NCBI GenBank assembly: GCA_963786225.1
Contig: CAWAYQ010000016.1
Span: 62,001 to 126,000, forward strand
Direction of reading: 5' to 3'
Source of the DNA: Flaviflagellibacter sp963786225
GTDB taxonomy: Bacteria; Pseudomonadota; Alphaproteobacteria; Rhizobiales; Methylopilaceae
DNA length: 64,000 nt
Both the position numbers and the translations under genes were made by a program. The notes beneath the pieces were generated by a model, which saw only the letters and a program-made list of their open reading frames with translations, was not told the origin of the DNA and made no database searches. Positions 50,914 through 58,922 of this stretch are shown here, one piece after another. Each line of letters begins with the position of its first letter. The first letter of the stretch is position 1.

Positions 50914-50936
50914 ACATGGCCGAAATATGGCCATTC
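50914..50936. promoter_or_regulatory. Possible operator: ATGGCC direct repeats 11 bp apart upstream of chvI
   Basis: ATGGCC occurs at 50916-50921 and 50927-50932, an 11-bp spacing, and ATGGCC/GGCCAT also form an inverted pair (50916-50921 with 50929-50934). OmpR-family regulators bind direct repeats spaced by about one helical turn, so autoregulation by ChvI is possible. This is a pattern match only. Confidence 0.3.
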
Positions 50937-51028
50937 AGTTCGTCTGATAATGGGGTGGGGGGTCGAGGAAGTCACCCTTTCCACCTGAGAAATGAGGGTT
51001 TTTCATGCCGATAAAGGGGTTTTGTTGA

Positions 51029-51746
51029 ATGCAGACCGAGGAATTTGACCCTAATGTCACGGCAAAGGATCTGATCCGGCGCGCCCGGCGCGGGGCGCTG
51101 GCCACAAGGGACGCCGAGTTCGGGCGCGCCTTATGCCTCGCTCGTGGCCGTTGCGACGGCGGCCGACGGGGCGCCGCTTCTCCTCCTGTCCGGCCTCGCC
51201 CGCCACACCAAAAACATCGGCGGCGAGCCGCGCGTGTCGCTTCTCGTCGAAGATACCGGCTGGAAGGACCCGCTCGCCGGCCCGCGCGTGACGATCATGG
51301 GGACGATCTCGCGGACCGAGGACCCGGAGGCCCGCCGCCGCTATCTCGCGCGGCTGCCCTCGGCGCAGGGCTTCGCAGGGTTCGGCGATTTCGGTTTCTA
51401 CCGGCTGGAGCCGGACAGCGCGCATCTCGTCGCCGGCTTCGGCCGCATCCAGACCCTCCCGCGCGAGGCGATCATGACCGACATCTCGGACGCCGCCGAA
51501 CTTCTGACGGCGGAGGAGGGCGCGGTCGCGCATATGAACGAGGATCATTCCGACGCGCTCGCGCTGTACGCGACAAAACTTCTGGGGGCCTCGGCCGGAG
51601 ACTGGCGCTGCGACGGCCTCGATCCCGAAGGCGTGGAACTCTCCGCGAACGGAAAAACTCTCTACCTCCGTTTCCCCGAACGCGTGCGCGCGCCGGGACC
51701 GCTTCGGCAGGTGCTGGTGGCGCTGGCGGAGAAGGCGCGGGCGTGA
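51029..51746 (+). CDS. HugZ-family heme-utilisation / pyridoxamine-phosphate-oxidase-like protein (one frameshift)
   Basis: 238 residues after correction. N-terminal FMN-binding split-barrel half: DLIRRARRGALATRDAEFG, frame change near 51132 (TTCGGGCGCG for TTCGGCGCG), then YASLVAVATAADGAPLLLLS, HTKNIGGEPRVSLLVED, VTIMGTISRTEDPEARRRYL, FGDFGFYRLEPDSAHLVAGF; the C-terminal DUF2470-like domain has VAHMNEDHSDALALYATKLL. This two-domain layout is the HugZ/HutZ group, implicated in heme breakdown, though many members have unknown substrates. Upstream of pckA on the same strand but separated by repeats. Confidence 0.85.
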
Positions 51747-51766
51747 CTTTCCGTCCCCTGACTTTC

Positions 51767-52025
51767 CCTCCCCTGAATGGGGAGGGCCGACTCGTGCGCA
51801 GCACGAGCGGGGTGGGGTGATGGCCTATCCACGCGTGAGTGTACCTCGAAACTCTGTGCCCCCACCCCGGAGCGCTTCGCGCTCTCGGCCCTCCCCACAA
51901 GGGGGAGGGAGAAGGCCACCACTCACCCGGATCGCACTGCCGCGCAACTCGACCCCTCCCACTGAACTCGGCTGTTCCCGAGTTCAGCACTCTATAATGA
52001 GCAAGTCCGGTAAACCGGACTTGGC
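51767..52025. repeat. Family-A repeat plus two palindromes upstream of pckA
   Basis: 51771-51915 has CCTCCCC...GGGGAGGG-type arms with variable hairpin CTCGTGC-GCA-GCACGAG and GAGCGCTTCGCGCTC. Palindromes: 51962-51987 (arms CTGAACTCGG, loop CTGTTC) and 52002-52023 (arms CAAGTCCGGT, loop AA). The second is a sequence variant: AAGTCCGG in place of AACTCGGG. Confidence 0.75.
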
Positions 52026-52345
52026 TGGGGAGATGAAACGAAAAAAGGCCGTACAGACACAAAGACGTCACCAATTCGGCGCGTCGTGCCACATACGACA
52101 ATTTGTCCATCGCTGGGATGTGGTCGACCATATGCGAAACACCGATACGCATTTGAAACAAACACGCGCATTTTGCGTTCAATTGCCGGGGAATAGGCCT
52201 GTGCGGAGCCGATACCGCGAAGTCCGTTTCACCCGCGTTGCAAAGCGGATTTTTCTTGGATTCTGGAAGCCTTTCCCACCGATAAAAATAAATTGCGACA
52301 CCGACCGAGCCGCTGCAAAAGCGAAAGCGCCAACGGGAGTCAAAA
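52026..52345 (+). promoter_or_regulatory. 320-bp pckA leader/promoter region without a gene
   Basis: Less GC-rich than surrounding DNA, with no ORF that looks coding. Contains the small inverted repeat GACAATTTGTC (near 52099) and a purine-rich stretch before the start (GGGAGTC, 7 bases from ATG). In rhizobia pckA lies beside chvI and responds to ChvI; here a comparable regulatory role is inferred, and I cannot place promoter elements with confidence. Confidence 0.4.
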
Positions 52346-53929
52346 ATGACGACGGAAAGTAGACAGCTTCAAGATCTTGCCTCGATCTGGTGGAACGAGC
52401 TGGAGCCGGTCCTCGTCGAGGAAGCGGTTCGTCGCGGCGAAGCCACTTTGTCGGTCGACGGCGCGGTCGTTGCGGATACGGGCGTACATACGGGCCGCAG
52501 CCCGAAGGACAAGTTCATCGTCCGCGATGCGCTGACCGAAGGCCAGATCTGGTGGGACAACAATCCCGGGATCTCGCGCGAACACTTCGATGTTCTGCAC
52601 ACCGACTTCCTGGACCATTTGAAAGGCCGCGAGCTCTTCGCGCAGGATCTTTACGGCGGTGCCGATCCGGCCCAGCGTATCAAGGTCCGCGTCTTCACCG
52701 AGTACGCCTGGCACTCGCTGTTCATCCGCACCATGCTCATCCGTCCGCCGGCGGGCGATCTTCCGGGCTTTGTTCCCGAACTCACGATCATCGACGCGCC
52801 GAGCTTCAAGGCCGATCCGAAACGCCACGGCACGCGGACGGAAACCGTCATCGCGGTCGATCTGTCGCGCGGCATCGTCCTGATCGGCAATTCCGCCTAT
52901 GCCGGCGAGATGAAGAAGTCGGTGTTCGGCGCACTCAATTTCTTCCTGCCTGCGAAGGGCGTCCTGCCCATGCACGGCTCGGCCAATGTCGGCCATGGCG
53001 GCGATTCGGCCGTGTTCTTCGGTTTGTCGGGTACGGGCAAGACCACGCTCTCGGCCGATCCCAATCGCATCCTGCTCGGCGACGACGAGCACGGCTGGGG
53101 CGAAGACGGCATCTTCAATTTCGAGGGCGGCTGCTACGCCAAGACGATCAATCTGTCGGCGGAAGCCGAGCCCGAAATCTATGCCGCGAGCAAGCGCTTC
53201 GGCGCGATCCTCGAAAACGTCGCGATCGATCCCGACACGCGCATTCCGGATTTCGACGATGTGGTGAAGACGGAGAACGGGCGCTGCGCCTATCCGCTGC
53301 ACTTCATTCCGAACGCCAGCGCAACGGGCCGCGCCGGCCATCCGAAGAACATCGTGATGCTGACCGCCGACGCCTTCGGCGTCATGCCGCCGATCGCGCG
53401 GCTGACACCGGCGCAGGCGATGTATCACTTCCTCTCCGGCTACACGGCCAAGGTCGCCGGCACGGAAACCGGCGTCACCGAGCCCCAGGCGACGTTCTCG
53501 ACCTGCTTCGGCGCGCCGTTCATGCCGCGCCATCCGTCCGAATACGGCGAGCTTCTGCGCAAGAAGATTGCCGATCACGGCGCGGAATGCTGGCTCGTGT
53601 CGACGGGCTGGACCGGCGGCGCCTTCGGTACGGGCAAGCGCATGCCGATCAAGGCGACGCGCGCCCTTCTGACCGCGGCGTTGTCGGGCGAGCTGAAAAA
53701 GGTCGAATTCCGCACCGATCCGAATTTCGGGTTCGCGGTGCCGGTGTCCCTACCGGGCGTCGATTCCGCTCTGCTCGATCCGCGTTCGACATGGGCGGAT
53801 CCCGCCGCCTACGACGCGGCGGCGGCACGGCTTGTCGCCATGTTCCAGAAGAATTTCGAACGCTTCGAACAGCAGGTCGCGCCCGACGTGCTGAAGGCGG
53901 CGCCTGCCGTCCAGTCGGCTGCCGAATGA
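52346..53929 (+). CDS. pckA: Phosphoenolpyruvate carboxykinase (ATP)
   Basis: Converts oxaloacetate and ATP to PEP and CO2, the entry to gluconeogenesis. 527 residues, intact. DTGVHTGRSPKDKFIV, MHGSANVGHGGDSAVFFGLS then GTGKTTLSADP (kinase-1a loop), LLGDDEHGWGEDGIFNFEGG (kinase-2 metal aspartates), NIVMLTADAFGVMPP, FLSGYTAKVAGTE, TGWTGGAFGTGKRMPIKATR. ATG 52346 has GGGAG upstream. In other rhizobia pckA is divergent from chvI; here a hugZ-like gene and repeats lie between. Confidence 0.98.
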   Translation: MTTESRQLQDLASIWWNELEPVLVEEAVRRGEATLSVDGAVVADTGVHTGRSPKDKFIVRDALTEGQIWWDNNPGISREHFDVLHTDFLDHLKGRELFAQDLYGGADPAQRIKVRVFTEYAWHSLFIRTMLIRPPAGDLPGFVPELTIIDAPSFKADPKRHGTRTETVIAVDLSRGIVLIGNSAYAGEMKKSVFGALNFFLPAKGVLPMHGSANVGHGGDSAVFFGLSGTGKTTLSADPNRILLGDDEHGWGEDGIFNFEGGCYAKTINLSAEAEPEIYAASKRFGAILENVAIDPDTRIPDFDDVVKTENGRCAYPLHFIPNASATGRAGHPKNIVMLTADAFGVMPPIARLTPAQAMYHFLSGYTAKVAGTETGVTEPQATFSTCFGAPFMPRHPSEYGELLRKKIADHGAECWLVSTGWTGGAFGTGKRMPIKATRALLTAALSGELKKVEFRTDPNFGFAVPVSLPGVDSALLDPRSTWADPAAYDAAAARLVAMFQKNFERFEQQVAPDVLKAAPAVQSAAE

Positions 53930-54038
53930 CGAGATAAGCAACTTCGCCGTGGCCACACCACGGCGGGGAAGGCGAGCTTGCGAACTTCCAGCGCAAGTGC
54001 GGCAACTACCCCTCTGGTGCCGCAATTCCTCGCTTCTC

Positions 54039-54079
54039 AAGGTCCTCTTCCGTCTAACCCCGGAAGAGGACCTTTTTTT
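54039..54079 (+). terminator. Strong Rho-independent terminator after pckA
   Basis: A perfect 14-bp stem AAGGTCCTCTTCCG (54039-54052) / CGGAAGAGGACCTT (54061-54074), an 8-base loop, then a run of seven T. It lies about 110 bp after the pckA stop. A smaller perfect hairpin (CGCCGTGG/CCACGGCG, 53945-53965) lies between the stop and this terminator. Confidence 0.92.
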
Positions 54080-54157
54080 ATTTCAGGGGAAGAAGATCCA
54101 GGTCGCGCGAAGCTGACGTTCGTATGGACGAAGGTCCGTGCGACGAGGCACCTCTTT

Positions 54158-54272
54158 ATCCCTCCTCCGCAAAGCGGGGGAGGGCCGAGTTGCGCGCAGC
54201 GCGACCGGGGTGGGGGAGAGCCCCACCCGACCGGTCTTCGACCGGCCACCCTCCCCTTGCAGGGGAGGGATA
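54158..54272. repeat. Family-A repeat between convergent pckA and the antiporter gene
   Basis: ATCCCTCCTCCGCAAAGCGG, variable hairpin TTGCGCGCAGCGCGA (one end unpaired), CCGGGGTGGGG, GACCGGTCTTCGACCGGCC, CCTCCCCTTGCAGGGGAGGG. Compare GACCGGCCTGCGGCCGGCC in two other copies: the stem sequence changes but still pairs. With the terminator it accounts for most of the 365-bp gap 53930-54294. Confidence 0.8.
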
Positions 54273-54294
54273 AGCCAGCCGCCGGTCGTTCTGT

Positions 54295-55629
54295 CTAAAG
54301 AAAGAACACGTAGGTCAGCAGCGCGAATGCGGGAATGAGGATCGCGCCGGACCACAGCATGTAGCCGAAGAAGCTCGGCATGTTCACGCCGCGGTTCTTG
54401 GCGATCGCCAGCACCATGAAATTCGGTGCATTGCCGATATAGGTCAGGGCGCCCATGAACACCGATCCGGCGGAAATCGCGGCCAAGGTCGAGGCGTATG
54501 TGCTCATCAGCTCCGCCGCATCTCCGCCGGCCAGGTTGAAGAACACAAGATAGGTCGGCGCGTTGTCGAGCACGGCCGACAACAGGCCCGTCGCCCAGAA
54601 ATAGGCCTCGTCCATCGGCACGCCGGAGGCACCGCTGACCAGCGCGATGAGCGGCGCGGCGGCGCCATCCGCCCCGGCGCGCAGGATCAGGATGACGGGA
54701 ATGATCGTCGTGAAAATCCCGGCGAACAGCATCGCGACTTCGCGGATGGGCTCCCAGTCGAAGCCGTTGCGCCTTCTTATGTCCTTCGGCGTCAGCTGGA
54801 TCGAGGCGAGTGCCAGAACGAGAATGATGACGTCGCGCAGCACGTTCTGCAGTTCGAGCGGCGTGCCGTAGACATTGAACGTAATGCCCGGCTTCCAGAG
54901 CCCGCTCATCAGGATCGCGCCGATGACACCCGCGAGAAGCGGAATATTGACGAGGCCGAGCAGCCCGAGGCGCGGCGTGTCGGGTGTCGGATCCGGCCGC
55001 AGCGGACTGCCTTCGCGCGCGAACAGGAAGCGGTCGATCGCGTAGAACAGCACCAGCAGAATCGCGACGAGGAACACTGTTTCCGACCCGATATGCTGGG
55101 CGGTCCAGAGGAAGTCGACGCCCTGCAGGAAACCCAAAAACAGCGGCGGATCGCCGAGCGGCGTCAGCGAGCCGCCGATGTTCGAGACCAGGAAGATGAA
55201 GAACACGACGGTATGGACGTTGTAACGCCGGTTGTCGTTGGCCCTCAGCAGGGGGCGGATCAGGACGAGCGAGGCGCCGGTCGTGCCGATCGCGCTCGCG
55301 AGCACGGTTCCGGTCGCAAGCAGCGCGGTGTTCGTACCCGGGCTGCCGTGCAGATTGCCGATGACCAGCAGGCCCCCGGAGATCGTGAACAGCGCAAACA
55401 GCAGTACGATGAACGGCACATATTCGAGCAAAGCGGTGTGGACGAGGTCGTGCGCCGCGACCCCGGCGCCGTGCACCGCCGCGAACGGCAGAAGGAAGGC
55501 CAGGGCCCAGAAGGCCGCCACCTTACCGTAGTGATGGTGCCAGAAATCCGAGGCCAGAAGCGGCAGGAGGGCAATGGAAAGAAGCATGCCGGCGAAGGGC
55601 AGGCCCCAGAATGGCGAAAGGTCGGTCAT
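54295..55629 (-). CDS. Sodium:proton antiporter, NhaD/CitM-like
   Basis: 444 residues from ATG 55629 (MTDLSPFWGLPFAGMLLSIA), preceded by GGGGGA; the frame is open to 55713. About 12 membrane helices, including LLFALFTISGGLLVIGNLHG, TTGASLVLIRPLLRAN, FIFLVSNIGGSLTPLGDPPL, MLFAGIFTTIIPVILILRAG, GLLSAVLDNAPTYLVFFNLA and ALTYIGNAPNFMVLAIAK. The paired TGAS/NIGGSLTPLGDPP and LDNAPTY/NAPN motifs are those of the ion-transporter superfamily containing NhaD and ArsB. Likely Na+/H+ exchange at the inner membrane; ion specificity not shown. Confidence 0.88.
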   Translation of the reverse strand: MTDLSPFWGLPFAGMLLSIALLPLLASDFWHHHYGKVAAFWALAFLLPFAAVHGAGVAAHDLVHTALLEYVPFIVLLFALFTISGGLLVIGNLHGSPGTNTALLATGTVLASAIGTTGASLVLIRPLLRANDNRRYNVHTVVFFIFLVSNIGGSLTPLGDPPLFLGFLQGVDFLWTAQHIGSETVFLVAILLVLFYAIDRFLFAREGSPLRPDPTPDTPRLGLLGLVNIPLLAGVIGAILMSGLWKPGITFNVYGTPLELQNVLRDVIILVLALASIQLTPKDIRRRNGFDWEPIREVAMLFAGIFTTIIPVILILRAGADGAAAPLIALVSGASGVPMDEAYFWATGLLSAVLDNAPTYLVFFNLAGGDAAELMSTYASTLAAISAGSVFMGALTYIGNAPNFMVLAIAKNRGVNMPSFFGYMLWSGAILIPAFALLTYVFFL

Positions 55630-55830
55630 TCCCCCACGGAAGCGGGTCTCGCGAATCGGCGCAAGGGAAACCGGTGGAGCGCGCGTCATTTGGTCCGCTC
55701 TGCAACCTATCAATGCTTTGACTTGGCGGATGCTCGCGGCTCAAATGCGGGCAGACAGGCGCCGATGCGGGTTGGCGCCGTCCCTTAATCAGGCCTGACC
55801 GGCGCTCCCTCCGGCCATGCGGAGCCATTC

Positions 55831-58623
55831 ATGCTGGACGAAACCGATCGCGCGCGCCCATCCTCGAGGATTCTCGGGGTCCTTCTCGACCTGATGGAGG
55901 AGGGCCGTGCGCGCGCGGAGGAAGACCCGTTCGGCAACGCCGTGCTCGTCACGGCGCGTTCGATCCTGCGAGCCCTCGAACGCGGCGAGATTTCGGAAGC
56001 CGACGTCAATCAGGTCATTGCCGAGCTGCGCGACGAGGCATTCCACGACCGCGCCCAGAGAATCGCCCTCTATGTCGGCGGCACCGATCCGGCCGCGTCC
56101 GAGGCGAGCTATGCCCGGATCGCCCAAAAGCTGGCGAACCCCTTCGCCCCCGGCTCGCTCGCATCCAATCGCGACGAGTTCGAGCGTACGCGCTTCGTCG
56201 CCGTGTTCACCGCCCATCCCACCTTTTCCGCACCCGCCAAAGTGTTCGAGGCCCTGGCCGGCCTCGCCTGCGGCCGGGAACCCACGGAGGACTTCGCCTC
56301 CCACCGTCCCTCGGCCCCGACATTGGAGGACGAGTTCACCCAGGCCATCGCCGCCATCAGGAATGGCCGCGACGCGATCGACCGTCTGAACACCGCGCTC
56401 CTGGCCGGGGCACGCAAAGCGTGGCCGGACGAATGGACCTCGCTCGTGCCGAAGGCCGTCGCGCTGGCAAGCTGGGTCGGCTACGACACCGACGGCCGTG
56501 TCGACATCAACTGGTGGGACACGCTGCGCCTTCGCCTGCGCATGAAGCGGCTTCAGCTCGTGCGCCTCGAAGACCAGGTTTCGGGCATTGCGGCGGCGCA
56601 CGATCTCGCCCAGCGCATCGACAGCGCCATCGGTTGCGTCGACCGCCAGATCGCGGCGGCGCCCGCCAAGGGCGATCCGGACTCGGTCGCCGAATTCGCC
56701 AACGAACTGATCGAGCACCGCGACGACGCGCTCGTCACGAACGCTCCCTTGATGGCGCTGTTCGAGGCGGCCATCGCCAAGGCCGCGCCCGAGGACCAGA
56801 TCAAGCTCTCCGTCGCCCGCGCCGGCCTTGCCTCGCACGGAATGTCGTTCGCCCATTCCCATGTCCGGCTGAACGCGGCGCAGGTTCACAACGCGGTGCG
56901 TCTCAGGCTCGGATTGCAGGACCCGCCGGCCGATCCGTTCCGCCGCCGCGTGCTTCTGGGCGCCATCAATACGGCGCTGGACAAGGTCGCGGCGGTTCCC
57001 GTCGATTTCGGCTCGATCCTCGCCGAGCAGGCCTCCGCCACCCGTCTCATGATGACGGTCGCGCAGATCGCCAAGCACGTCGACGGCGACGCGCCGATGC
57101 GGTTCCTGATCGCCGAGACCGAGAGCGGCTACACGCTGCTGTCGGTGCTCTGGCTCGCCAGATTGTTCGGCGTCGAAAAGCACATCGAGATTTCGCCGCT
57201 GTTCGAGACCGCCGAGGCGCTGGAGCAGGGCTCGCGGGCCATCGAGGAGGCGCTGCGCAGCCCCCATTACCGCGCCTATCTGAAGCAGACCGGCAGGCTC
57301 GCCATCGAGTTCGGCTATTCGGATTCCGGCCGCTATGTCGGCCAGCTCGCCGCGACCTTCCTGATCGAGCGGGTGCGCGTGAAGCTCGCCGATCTGATGA
57401 AGAAGTACGGGCTCGCCGACGACGTCGAACTCATCCTGTTCGACACCCACGGCGAGAGCATCGGCCGCGGCGCCCATCCCGGCTCCCTGACCGACCGGCT
57501 GAAATACCTGTCGCCGTCCGCCAGCCGCGCGATGTACGCGCGCTCGGGCATCCACCAGCGCGACGAAACGAGCTTCCAGGGCGGCGACGGCTATCTTCTG
57601 TTCGGCACGCCGGAGATCGCGATGGCCTCCGTTGCCCGCATCGCCGAGCATGCCTTCGACGACCTGCCGACCGGCGTCGACGCGATCTACGAGGAGGCCG
57701 ATTTCGCGGCCGATTTCTTCGCGACCATCGGCGCGACCATGCACGAACTCATCGAGGACCCCGGCTATGCCGCGCTGCTCGGCGCATTCGGCCCGGCGCT
57801 GCTCGACCCGACCGGCTCGCGTCCGCCCATGCGCCAGAGCGACGGCATGGCGGGGCCGACGGTCATCAAGCATCCGCGCGAACTGCGCGCGATCCTGAAC
57901 AACGCCATCCTTCAGCAGCTCGGCTGGTGCGCCAACACCTTGCAGGGCATCGGCGCCGCCGCCGCCCGCCAGCCCGAACTGTTCACCGAGCTTCGCGCCA
58001 AAAGCCCGCGGTTCCGCCGCGCGCTCGATTTCGCAAGCCATGGGCTGGCCCATTCCAATATCGACGTGCTGCGGGCCGGCATAGCGCTGCTCGATCCCGG
58101 TTCGTGGCTCGACCGCGCAGCCCATGTCGAACCGGCCCGTGCGCGCCAGCTCGTCAGCGTCGCCCGCTCGCTGAACGAGCTCGATCTCTGGGCGCCGGTC
58201 CAGTCCATGTTCCACCGCATCCAGACCGATTACGTTCTGCTGCGCGCCGCCTGGCCGAAGGCGCCGGAAATGCAGACGCGCGAAATGCTGCTGCATGCCC
58301 TGCGCCTCGCGCTCATCCAGCGCATCTGGATCATGGCGACACAGATCCCGGATTTCTCGCCGAGGCATGGCGTAACGCGACAAGCTCTGGAAATGCGCCT
58401 CTTGCAGCTTGACGTTCCTGCAACCTTGGCGCTCATGAGTGAGGTGTTCCCGAACGAAGCCGACCCCACCGCGGGCCGCGATTTCGGCGAGCCGCACGGC
58501 CCCCGGGCCGCCGTCTCCTACGCCAAGGAACACGAGGAAATTTTCGATCCGATCGCCCGCCTGTTCGCACAGGTCCGCGAGATCGGCACCGCGATCACAC
58601 ATGAGGTAGGCGCCTTTGGTTGA
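55831..58623 (+). CDS. Phosphoenolpyruvate carboxylase-like protein with altered active-site loop
   Basis: 930 residues, PEPC length. The first His region is kept (VFTAHPTFSAPAKV, His about 129). The mobile catalytic loop, FHGRGGSIGRGGAP in classical PEPC, reads FDTHGESIGRGAHPGS (residues 537-552): the His (540) and second Arg (about 546) remain but the first loop Arg is replaced by Glu (542) and the loop is a residue shorter. The C-terminus ends HEVGAFG instead of the usual NTG. The fold is otherwise followed (VGYDTDGRVDINWWDTLRLR, IEFGYSDSGRY). It may be a catalytically changed or regulatory PEPC paralogue. Frame intact, so the changes are not sequencing artefacts. Neighbours: antiporter divergent, BrnA-like gene 40 bp downstream. 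Confidence 0.85.
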   Translation: MLDETDRARPSSRILGVLLDLMEEGRARAEEDPFGNAVLVTARSILRALERGEISEADVNQVIAELRDEAFHDRAQRIALYVGGTDPAASEASYARIAQKLANPFAPGSLASNRDEFERTRFVAVFTAHPTFSAPAKVFEALAGLACGREPTEDFASHRPSAPTLEDEFTQAIAAIRNGRDAIDRLNTALLAGARKAWPDEWTSLVPKAVALASWVGYDTDGRVDINWWDTLRLRLRMKRLQLVRLEDQVSGIAAAHDLAQRIDSAIGCVDRQIAAAPAKGDPDSVAEFANELIEHRDDALVTNAPLMALFEAAIAKAAPEDQIKLSVARAGLASHGMSFAHSHVRLNAAQVHNAVRLRLGLQDPPADPFRRRVLLGAINTALDKVAAVPVDFGSILAEQASATRLMMTVAQIAKHVDGDAPMRFLIAETESGYTLLSVLWLARLFGVEKHIEISPLFETAEALEQGSRAIEEALRSPHYRAYLKQTGRLAIEFGYSDSGRYVGQLAATFLIERVRVKLADLMKKYGLADDVELILFDTHGESIGRGAHPGSLTDRLKYLSPSASRAMYARSGIHQRDETSFQGGDGYLLFGTPEIAMASVARIAEHAFDDLPTGVDAIYEEADFAADFFATIGATMHELIEDPGYAALLGAFGPALLDPTGSRPPMRQSDGMAGPTVIKHPRELRAILNNAILQQLGWCANTLQGIGAAAARQPELFTELRAKSPRFRRALDFASHGLAHSNIDVLRAGIALLDPGSWLDRAAHVEPARARQLVSVARSLNELDLWAPVQSMFHRIQTDYVLLRAAWPKAPEMQTREMLLHALRLALIQRIWIMATQIPDFSPRHGVTRQALEMRLLQLDVPATLALMSEVFPNEADPTAGRDFGEPHGPRAAVSYAKEHEEIFDPIARLFAQVREIGTAITHEVGAFG

Positions 58624-58663
58624 CCACAGATCGAGACCCAGCCCGCGCAGCGCGGCGGAGGCC

Positions 58664-58844
58664 ATGTTCAAGAAAGTGACGACGCCCGTGGTCGGAGGCG
58701 CCCAAGCGCGCACCCGCCGTGCCGGGCGCCAAGGAGATGGTCACGCTGCGCATCGATGCCGATGTGCTGGAGCATTTCCAGGAGGGCGGCGCCGGATGGC
58801 AGGACCGCATGAACGCCGCTCTCCGGGCGGCGGCCGGGAAATGA
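58664..58844 (+). CDS. Small BrnA-antitoxin-like protein (one apparent frameshift)
   Basis: Begins ATG 58664, FKKVTTPVV; frame change near 58713 (GTCGGAGG for GTCGAGG); then EAPKRAPAVPGAKEMVTLRI, DADVLEHFQEGGAGWQDRMN, AALRAAAGK, stop 58844. 59 residues after correction. The C-terminal half matches the ribbon-helix-helix core of BrnA antitoxins (VTLRIDADVLEHF, then a helix ending RMNAALR). A BrnT toxin normally precedes BrnA; none is present between the PEPC-like gene and here, so this would be an orphan. Confidence 0.7.
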
Positions 58845-58922
58845 CCGTCTAAAGATTTCGGAAACCTTGCGGGTTTATGAACGGACAGCCGCGTATTGGC
58901 TGTGTTCGTGTGAGTAACCCGC

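Noticed and set aside
55789..58713. A 974-codon open frame on the - strand opposite the PEPC-like gene
   Set aside because: Shadow frame; Arg/Gly/Asp-biased translation with no domain, while the + strand gives the PEPC fold.
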